Shown here: positions 5,956 through 10,524 of the stretch, piece by piece
Position numbering within the stretch: position 1 is the first letter of the stretch
Layout of the letters: the number at the start of each line of letters is the position of its first letter
Assembly (NCBI GenBank): GCA_013361595.1
Contig: JABFXT010000010.1
Coordinates: 1 to 10,524 of the forward strand
DNA from: Nocardia sp.
Lineage (GTDB): Bacteria; Actinomycetota; Actinomycetes; Mycobacteriales; Mycobacteriaceae
DNA: 10,524 nucleotides
Direction of reading: 5' to 3'
Notes under the pieces: model-generated
Database searches by the model: none
The model's input: only the letters and a program-made list of their open reading frames with translations
What the model was told of the DNA's origin: nothing
Translations under genes and position numbers: made by a program

Positions 5956-6180
5956 TTACAGGTTGCCACCTTGGTCTTGGGATCCGGTCTGCAGCAGTTG
6001 CAGCACCTGCGCCAGCTGGTTCGCAGACCCGGTGGCGCCTCCGGTCCCCGGGTCGGTATCGGTAACCGGTGCCGCCGGGGTCAACTGCACCGGCGCCGCG
6101 GAGGCAGTCCCGGCCGCGACACCGAGACCGGCCGCGGCGATGGAAACGGCGGCGACGGCGGTGCTGAATCTGGATCTCAC
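5956..6180 (-). CDS. Small exported protein, 74 aa, function unknown
   Basis: A GTG start at 6180 with AGGA 5 nt upstream encodes 74 residues. The N-terminus is a clear Sec signal peptide: basic MRSR, a hydrophobic Ala-rich stretch (about 7-24) and a likely cleavage site after Ala-Ser-Ala near residue 28. The mature part is only about 45 aa: a Pro/Thr/Gly-rich stretch (VQLTPAAPVTDTDPGTGG) followed by SANQLAQVLQLLQTGSQDQG, a short amphipathic Leu/Gln helix. It has no cysteine after the signal, so it is not a lipoprotein. It sits between the isomerase/KstD operon and the broken hydrolase on the same strand, with about 200 nt upstream that could hold its own promoter. The open frame runs further upstream to 6345, but that part lacks protein-like character. 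I do not recognise the family. Confidence 0.7.
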   Translation of the reverse strand: MRSRFSTAVAAVSIAAAGLGVAAGTASAAPVQLTPAAPVTDTDPGTGGATGSANQLAQVLQLLQTGSQDQGGNL

Positions 6181-6382
6181 AGTGTTCCTATCATCGGTGT
6201 CCCACGTCGGGACAGATCGTTGCGCCCGCGCTTGCTCGGCGGACGGAATTGCGTTACAGCGTGTTTCAGAATATGTCGATCGCCGCGTCATCGGTTGCCC
6301 CCAATTCCTCGGTCGCGCCGTTCCTCCCGTGCGAGGGCGTGTCAACGGCCGCGTCCGTAAGGGCGGGGCACCTGCTCATGGG
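6181..6382 (-). promoter_or_regulatory. Intergenic region upstream of the small exported protein
   Basis: These 202 bases separate the four-cysteine protein gene from the exported-peptide gene, both on the minus strand. A TATTCT hexamer on the minus strand (6273-6268) could be a -10 box giving a leader of about 80 nt, but I find no matching -35. A TTGACA on the minus strand (6345-6340) has no -10 at a normal distance. No strong terminator hairpin is visible, so readthrough from the upstream operon is possible. Confidence 0.3.
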
Positions 6383-6640
6383 TCAGCCGAGGCGGCCGGG
6401 GACCGGTTCGCGGCGGAGCCCGTCGGTGGACAGCTCACCCTCGGCGACAGCGCGTTCGATCGAATCACGCAGCGCCGGACAGGTCGGGATCCAGTTGCTG
6501 TGCTCGCCCAGGGCCGCCCGGCGGGCGAATTCGGGGCAGGCGGATTCGGCGTCGTCGAGCCATTGCACACTGGTGTGGCTGGGACTGAACTTCTCGACCA
6601 GCACTCGGTTTCCGCAGTTGGCGCACTGTACGGGCTGCAC
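6383..6640 (-). CDS. Small four-cysteine protein coupled to kstD, function unknown
   Basis: An 85-aa soluble protein starting at GTG 6640, three bases after the TGA of the KstD gene, with GAAGGAG inside the end of that gene, so the two are translationally coupled. It has a CxxC pair (Cys6, Cys9, in QCANCGNRVLVEKF) and two single cysteines at 35 and 54, plus the stretch SPSHTSVQW (19-27). Four cysteines could bind zinc or an iron-sulfur cluster, but the spacing is not that of rubredoxin or a 4Fe-4S ferredoxin. There are no membrane segments or signal peptide. The C-terminal part (LRDSIERAVAEGEL) looks helical. Coupling to a KstD flavoprotein suggests a partner, perhaps for electron transfer or assembly; this is inference. 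I do not recognise a characterised family. Confidence 0.85.
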   Translation of the reverse strand: MQPVQCANCGNRVLVEKFSPSHTSVQWLDDAESACPEFARRAALGEHSNWIPTCPALRDSIERAVAEGELSTDGLRREPVPGRLG

Positions 6641-6643
6641 GGG

Positions 6644-8308
6644 TCACTCCTTCGTCGCGGCGTGGCGGGCGGCGATATAGCCGAACACCATCGCGGGTCC
6701 GATGGTGGCGCCGGCGCCCGCGTAGTCGTTGCCCATCACCGCGGCGGAGGTGTTGCCGGCGGCGTACAGGCCGGCTATCACGGACCCGTCCGGGCGCAGC
6801 ACCTGGGCATTTTCGTTGTACACCAGGCCACCCTTGGTGCCCAGGTCACCGATGCGGATCCGCAGGGCGTAGAACGGGCCGTGGTCGAGGAAGTCGAGGG
6901 TGGGGTGCGGCAGGGTCGGATCGCCGTAGTAGTTGTCGTAGGCGCTTTCACCACGGGCGAACTCGGCGTCGCGACCAGCCGGTACGGATTCGTTGTACCG
7001 GCGCAGGGTCGCTTCGAGCGCGTCGGCCGGTACGCCGATCGCCGCGGCGAGTTCGCCGACGGTGGCCGCGCTGCGGATCAGTCCCGCGGCGAGCCAGTCG
7101 GCGGGGAATTTCTGGCCGGGCAGAATTCCACCGATCGGATAGCGGCTCTTGGCCTTTCCGTCGAACAGCAGCCAGGCCGGGTCGTGACCACCGGCCAGCT
7201 GCGCGTGCACGAACGTCACATAGGGCGCTGCCTCGTTGGTGAACCGGGCACCCGAGCCGTCGACGATGATCGAGCGCGGGATCGACCGTTCCGAGACCAG
7301 GACCTGGTTGATTCCGTCGGGTCGCTGGAACGACGGCATCCACCACGCGTCGTCCATCAGATCCACCGCGGCACCGGCCTGTTCACCTGCGACGATACCG
7401 TCACCGGTGTTGTCGGTGGAGGCCGCGCTGAAGTTGTCGCGGCCGCCGAGCGGCAGATGCTGTTTACGCATGGCCTGGTTGTATTCGAAGCCGCCGGTCG
7501 CCAGCAGGACACCGTCGCGGGCCCGGATCCGGAATTCGCGACCGCCGCGCTCGGCGACCACACCCAGTACCGCCCCCGATTCGTCGGTGACCAGCGAACG
7601 CATCGGGGTGTTCAGCCACAGCGGCACCCCCGCGTCGCGCAGCGCCAGTCGCAGCCGGGCGATCAGAGCGCGACCGAGCGTATCCATATGCCGCCGCAGC
7701 ACAACGGCTTTCACTGCCCGCAACCCGGTGAGCAGGGCCGTCCAGCGGGCCTTCCACGAGCGGGTCACCATATTCAGCTGGACGAAATCCTTCGAGGTGA
7801 TGAACAGCCCCGGCGGCGTCGCGAGCGCCGCGGGACGCAGGAACTCCTCGTCGGCACCGAGTTTCCGCAGATCCACCGGCAGCGGTTCGATCGAACGGCC
7901 CGCCGGGCGGCCGCCGGGCGCTTCGGGATGGTAGTCGGAATAGCCGGTGCACCACTGGAACCGCAGATGTGGACCGGTGCGTTCCAGGAAGTCCAGCATG
8001 GCCGGGCCCTCGTCGATGAACGCGTCGAGATTGGCCGAAGGCACCCGGTCGCCGACCACCGCGTCCAGGTAGGCGCGGACATCGGCCCGGGAGTCGCCCA
8101 ACCCTTCGCGCAGCAGTACCGGGTTGTTCGGTACCCATACTCCACCACCGGACAGGGCCGTACTGCCGCCGTAGTAGCCGGCCTTCTCGATGACCAGGGT
8201 GTCCGAACCCCGGTCGGCGGCGGCCAGCGCGCCGGTGAGGCCACCGGCGCCGCTGCCCACGACCAGGAATCCCACCTCGTGATCCCAGTGCTGTTCGGTT
8301 GGGGACAC
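6644..8308 (-). CDS. kstD: 3-ketosteroid delta-1-dehydrogenase, M. tuberculosis Rv3537-like type
   Basis: An FAD flavoprotein of 554 aa that would introduce the C1-C2 double bond into 3-oxo-4-ene steroids. The N-terminal dinucleotide fold shows VVGSGAGGL (16-24), Glu41 for the ribose, and GGSTALSGGGVW (48-58). The segment GYSDYHPEAPGG (122-133) and overall length resemble M. tuberculosis KstD (Rv3537, from memory). Residues corresponding to the R. erythropolis KstD1 catalytic set are Tyr126 (active-site Tyr119), Tyr363 in NEAAPY (Tyr318), Tyr529 (Tyr487) and Gly533 (Gly491), in DYAGAGATIGPAM. Where relatives have YPGPG, this has YAGAG. The GTG start at 8308 lies 31 bases after the isomerase stop with AAAGAGA upstream. 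It sits in the operon between the isomerase and the four-cysteine protein. A closely related 3-oxosteroid desaturase activity remains possible. Confidence 0.88.
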   Translation of the reverse strand: MSPTEQHWDHEVGFLVVGSGAGGLTGALAAADRGSDTLVIEKAGYYGGSTALSGGGVWVPNNPVLLREGLGDSRADVRAYLDAVVGDRVPSANLDAFIDEGPAMLDFLERTGPHLRFQWCTGYSDYHPEAPGGRPAGRSIEPLPVDLRKLGADEEFLRPAALATPPGLFITSKDFVQLNMVTRSWKARWTALLTGLRAVKAVVLRRHMDTLGRALIARLRLALRDAGVPLWLNTPMRSLVTDESGAVLGVVAERGGREFRIRARDGVLLATGGFEYNQAMRKQHLPLGGRDNFSAASTDNTGDGIVAGEQAGAAVDLMDDAWWMPSFQRPDGINQVLVSERSIPRSIIVDGSGARFTNEAAPYVTFVHAQLAGGHDPAWLLFDGKAKSRYPIGGILPGQKFPADWLAAGLIRSAATVGELAAAIGVPADALEATLRRYNESVPAGRDAEFARGESAYDNYYGDPTLPHPTLDFLDHGPFYALRIRIGDLGTKGGLVYNENAQVLRPDGSVIAGLYAAGNTSAAVMGNDYAGAGATIGPAMVFGYIAARHAATKE

Positions 8309-8339
8309 GGATATCTCTTTTCTCGCGGAGCTGCAGACC

Positions 8340-8711
8340 TCAGCCGAAGCTGATGTCCTCGGAGGACCAGAACGCGCGCATGCTGGTGATCCGCGCGTCC
8401 TCGTCGAAGGTCATGACGTCGATGGGTTCGACGGTGATGGTCCGGTCACCGGTTTCGGTGACCACCCGGAAGCCGAAGGCCGCGCTGTCGCCGCTGACCC
8501 GCAGGCTGAGCAGTTCGGTACTGCGGCGCGCGGATTCGAGGCTTCCGTAGAACTTCTCGATGGCCGCGCGGCCGGTGTGCGACGGACTGCCCACCGGGTC
8601 TTCCAGGGTGGCGTTCTCGTCGTAGAGGGCGGCGATATCGGCCGCCGTGCCGGTGGCGACGGCGTCGAGGTAGCGGCGGACGGCCGCGCGGATACGGTCG
8701 GGTTCGGGCAT
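8340..8711 (-). CDS. ksi: Steroid delta-5-isomerase (ketosteroid isomerase)
   Basis: A 123-aa protein of the SnoaL/NTF2-like fold that moves the double bond of 3-oxo-5-ene steroids to the 4-ene position. It lines up along its length with Comamonas testosteroni KSI as I recall it: Tyr14 (VRRYLDAV), Asp38 (ATLEDPVGS) and Asp98 (EPIDVM) correspond to the family's Tyr14, Asp38 and Asp99. The blocks GRAAIEKFY, SAAFGF and SMRAF are also shared. Keeping this whole set separates it from general SnoaL-like proteins. The ATG at 8711 has AGGA 8 nt upstream and fits the family's N-terminus; a longer frame from 8786 would overlap the preceding stop and adds nothing KSI-like. It lies between two KstD genes on the same strand. 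A 6-bp GC hairpin (8732-8754) in the preceding 71-nt gap is too weak to call a terminator. Confidence 0.9.
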   Translation of the reverse strand: MPEPDRIRAAVRRYLDAVATGTAADIAALYDENATLEDPVGSPSHTGRAAIEKFYGSLESARRSTELLSLRVSGDSAAFGFRVVTETGDRTITVEPIDVMTFDEDARITSMRAFWSSEDISFG

Positions 8712-8782
8712 AGGGTGTTCCTGTTCAGGTCGGGGGCACACGGTTCGGGCCCCCATGGATGGGTGCGTCGCGGTGATCGGCG

Positions 8783-10318
8783 TCAACGGCCGAGGATGTC
8801 GAGTACGGCGAGATGACCGAACAGCATCGAAGCGCCGATCGGATTGCCGCCGCCGGGATACACGGTGCCGCTGACCGCGGCCATGGTGTTGCCCGCGGCG
8901 TAGAGACCGGGAATCGGCGCGCCGTCGCGGCCGAGCACGCGGGCCGCGGTATCGGTCCGCAACCCGCCCTTGGTACCGAGATCGGACAGGCCGAAGGCGG
9001 CAGCGTGGAAGGGCCCGCGCTCGATCGGCACCAACGGCGGTTCCCCTTCGGAGAACGCGCGGTCGTAGGCCTCGTCGCCGCGGCCGAAATCGGTATCGGC
9101 GCCGGCGGCGACCATCGCGTTGTACCGCCGCACCGTCTCGACCAGGTTCGCGGGCGGTACGCCGATGACCGCGGCCAGTTCCTCCAGCGTGTCGGCGGTA
9201 TGCCAGAGCCCGGCGGCCTCGTACTTCTCGGTTTCGACCATCGAGACGTTGGTGGCCTGTACCGGGGGGCGCACGCCGTCCCGATCGTCGTAGATCATCC
9301 AGTACGGCAGGGTCAGGGTGCCGTCGCGCAGCCGGTCGAGCGCCGCCCGGCCGAGCCGGTCGTAGGGCGCGGATTCGTTGACGAAGCGTTTACCGTCCTG
9401 GTCGACGAAGATCCCGCCGGTGAACCAGAGCGCGAAGGCCGACCGGCCGTCCGGATGGGTGAGCCCGGGCGACCACCACGCCTGGTCCATCAGATCGGTA
9501 TCGGCCCCGGCGGCGATACCCGCCCGATGCGCCTTACCCAGGTTTCCGGGCGGACCCATCGTGTCGCGGGCGGCACCGGGGACGCCGTAGTGGCTGCGCA
9601 TCTCGTCGTTGCCTTCGAACCCGCCGGCCGCGAGCACCACACCGCGCCGGGCCCGGATCGCGACGGTGCCCTCGGGTCGTTCGATCCGCGCGCCGATCAC
9701 CGCCCCGGCCTCGACGATCAACTCCACCAGCGCGGCGTTCCGGTACAGACGGACCTCCGGGTAGGTCGACAGTGCCCGCAGGAAGCGGCCGATCAGTGCC
9801 TGTCCGCCGATCAGGAGCTCCGGTGGTTCGGCGCCGAGCCGGTCGGTGTCCAGCGGACCGCGCAAGTGTTCACGGAGGTCACCGAGTTCGGCGGCCGGTA
9901 ACGGGACGGGGACGATATGGCGCTGCCCGTCCAGCCGTGCTTTCGGGGCCGCGCCGAAATAGTCCGGCCAGGGGTACATCTGGAATTCGAAATGCGCGTC
10001 GCTCTCCAGGTATTCGACGAGATCGCGGCCGCGGCGCACATAGGTTTCCTGGAGTTCGGGCGGCGTCCGGTCCCCCACCACCGCGCGGTAATAGATGAGC
10101 GCGTCGTCGAGGGTGTCGTCGGTACCGGCGCGCTCGAGCACCGGGTTACACGGGAACCAGACCCCGCCGCCGCCCGAGTACGCGGTGGTACCACCGAATT
10201 TGTCGGTCGCCTCCACCACGGCCACCGACAGACCCTCCCGTGCCGCGGTGTAGGCGCCGGCGAGCCCGCCACCCGAACCCGCCACCAGCACATCCACTTC
10301 GTCGTCGAAGTCCACCAC
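8783..10318 (-). CDS. kstD: 3-ketosteroid delta-1-dehydrogenase, R. erythropolis KstD1-like type
   Basis: An FAD flavoprotein of 511 aa, nearly the length of R. erythropolis KstD1 (510 aa). FAD-binding motifs: LVAGSGGGLAGAYTAA (11-26), Glu36, and FGGTTAYSGG (41-50). The four catalytic positions of KstD1 are all present: Tyr120 in WPDYF (Tyr119), Tyr319 in NESAPYDRLG (Tyr318), and Tyr487 and Gly491 in the segment TVYPGGGNPIGAS, at the same numbers as in KstD1 (numbering from memory). GGFEGNDEM (232-240) and SDLGTKGG (445-452) are also family blocks. It should oxidise 3-oxo steroids at C1-C2. It starts at GTG 10318, immediately followed by a second GTG, with GAGGAGG 10 nt upstream. It is the first gene of the minus-strand operon and is driven by the operator-bearing divergent promoter. 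It is a distinct subfamily from the second KstD, not a recent duplicate. Confidence 0.88.
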   Translation of the reverse strand: MVDFDDEVDVLVAGSGGGLAGAYTAAREGLSVAVVEATDKFGGTTAYSGGGGVWFPCNPVLERAGTDDTLDDALIYYRAVVGDRTPPELQETYVRRGRDLVEYLESDAHFEFQMYPWPDYFGAAPKARLDGQRHIVPVPLPAAELGDLREHLRGPLDTDRLGAEPPELLIGGQALIGRFLRALSTYPEVRLYRNAALVELIVEAGAVIGARIERPEGTVAIRARRGVVLAAGGFEGNDEMRSHYGVPGAARDTMGPPGNLGKAHRAGIAAGADTDLMDQAWWSPGLTHPDGRSAFALWFTGGIFVDQDGKRFVNESAPYDRLGRAALDRLRDGTLTLPYWMIYDDRDGVRPPVQATNVSMVETEKYEAAGLWHTADTLEELAAVIGVPPANLVETVRRYNAMVAAGADTDFGRGDEAYDRAFSEGEPPLVPIERGPFHAAAFGLSDLGTKGGLRTDTAARVLGRDGAPIPGLYAAGNTMAAVSGTVYPGGGNPIGASMLFGHLAVLDILGR

Positions 10319-10354
10319 TGCTCCACCGCCTCCTCGCGCTGACCTGCCGAGGCC

Positions 10355-10409
10355 GACGGTAGGGCCGGTATCCGGCGCGCGCGAACGCTTCTCCCGGTCA
10401 CCGGGAGAA
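10355..10409 (-). promoter_or_regulatory. Promoter and perfect-palindrome operator of the kstD-ksi-kstD operon
   Basis: On the minus strand, TACCGT at 10361-10356, inside CCCTACCGTC (10364-10355), is a TANNNT -10 box. A start near 10349 gives a leader of about 31 nt. The operator at 10389-10409 is a perfect palindrome with 10-bp arms TTCTCCCGGT and ACCGGGAGAA around one central C. Its centre (10399) is 40.5 bp from the -10 centre, roughly -50 from the start site. This is upstream of the -35 position and typical of activators. The expected -35 is poor. Confidence 0.65.
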
Positions 10410-10425
10410 CCCGCGAATCAGCTGA

Positions 10426-10480
10426 ATGTGCCGGTCAGCGGGAGAAGGGCGTCCCGCGCGGGCGAGCTCTCCCTACCGTC
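10426..10480 (+). promoter_or_regulatory. Divergent promoter with second operator copy
   Basis: The site at 10426-10446 matches the perfect operator in direct orientation at 17 of 21 positions; CCGGTCA and GCGGGAGAA (10431-10437 and 10438-10446) are intact. TACCGT at 10474-10479 lies within the same ten bases, CCCTACCGTC, as the opposite promoter. The operator centre (10436) to -10 centre (10476.5) distance is again 40.5 bp. The predicted leader is about 32 nt to the GTG at 10519. Confidence 0.6.
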
Positions 10481-10518
10481 GCAGCAGAACACCGGACACC
10501 CGAGCAGCTGGAGGCACT

Positions 10519-10524
10519 GTGAAC
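10519..10524 (+). CDS. Start of a divergent gene, cut by the window edge
   Basis: GTG AAC at the last six bases is preceded by GGAGG (10510-10514) with 4-nt spacing, and by a promoter whose predicted leader length matches the opposite operon. Only two codons are present, so the product cannot be guessed. Sharing the operator region with the steroid operon, it may be another catabolic gene or the regulator itself. Confidence 0.6.

Noticed and set aside
5956..6345. A longer start for the exported peptide at 6345
   Set aside because: It would bury the signal peptide inside the protein; GTG 6180 has AGGA at good spacing.
6340..6345. Minus-strand TTGACA as a -35 box
   Set aside because: No -10 hexamer at 16-19 bp spacing.
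4274..8353. A plus-strand open frame of 1,359 codons
   Set aside because: It lies antisense to the ART start, hydrolase, small genes and kstD, has no recognisable domains and is rich in Arg/Gly/Pro typical of shadow frames in GC-rich DNA.
8340..8786. A longer start for the ketosteroid isomerase at 8786
   Set aside because: It overlaps the preceding stop codon, adds 25 residues with no family match, and the ATG at 8711 has a good ribosome site and fits the KSI N-terminus.
8813..9901. A plus-strand open frame of 362 codons
   Set aside because: Antisense to a KstD with all its catalytic residues; no family features.
1..10524. tRNA, rRNA, CRISPR arrays, insertion sequences or attachment sites
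   Set aside because: None seen by eye: no cloverleaf, no regularly spaced repeats, no transposase and no terminal inverted repeats with target duplications.

Overview
The window looks like a steroid-catabolism accessory region from a high-GC mycolic-acid actinomycete, most likely Nocardia or a close relative such as Rhodococcus. The evidence is strong GC bias at third codon positions, frequent GTG starts, a relative of Rhodococcus ADH-A, a mycofactocin-type short-chain dehydrogenase, actinobacterial KstD flavoproteins and a possible type VII secretion (T7SS) style toxin. The genus is inferred; there is no rRNA or other taxonomic marker.

Layout. The plus strand carries a zinc secondary-alcohol dehydrogenase (141-1181, closed by a nested hairpin), a degenerate SUMF1/formylglycine-generating-enzyme relative that appears leaderless (1303-1977), and a tight pair of short-chain dehydrogenases (2148-2945 and 2947-3774) closed by a 17-bp hairpin. 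From 3902 to 10318 everything is on the minus strand. In transcription order these are: a KstD of the R. erythropolis KstD1 type (10318-8783), a ketosteroid isomerase (8711-8340), a KstD of the M. tuberculosis Rv3537 type (8308-6644), a four-cysteine small protein (6640-6383), a 74-aa exported peptide (6180-5956), a meta-cleavage-type alpha/beta hydrolase broken by an in-frame TAG (5719-4856), and an ADP-ribosyltransferase (4645-3902) whose N-terminal part seems cut off by an in-frame TGA. A divergent plus-strand gene starts at 10519 and leaves the window.

How the genes fit together. Alcohol or hydroxysteroid dehydrogenases would make a 3-oxo group, the isomerase would move a delta-5 double bond to delta-4, and the KstDs would introduce the delta-1 double bond, giving the 1,4-dien-3-one that precedes ring opening. 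The hydrolase family acts later, on ring-cleavage products, but this copy looks inactivated. Steroid as the substrate is inferred from the isomerase and KstD catalytic residues.

The most interesting regulatory signal is a repeated operator (perfect form: arms TTCTCCCGGT and ACCGGGAGAA around one central base). It occurs twice in the divergent promoter at 10355-10480 and again upstream of the dehydrogenase pair. In all three promoters the operator centre lies exactly 40.5 bp upstream of the centre of a TANNNT -10 box, and the divergent promoter is dyad-symmetric about one point. This implies one unidentified regulator, probably an activator by position, controlling both halves of the cluster. 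No gene-free stretch exceeds 300 bp.
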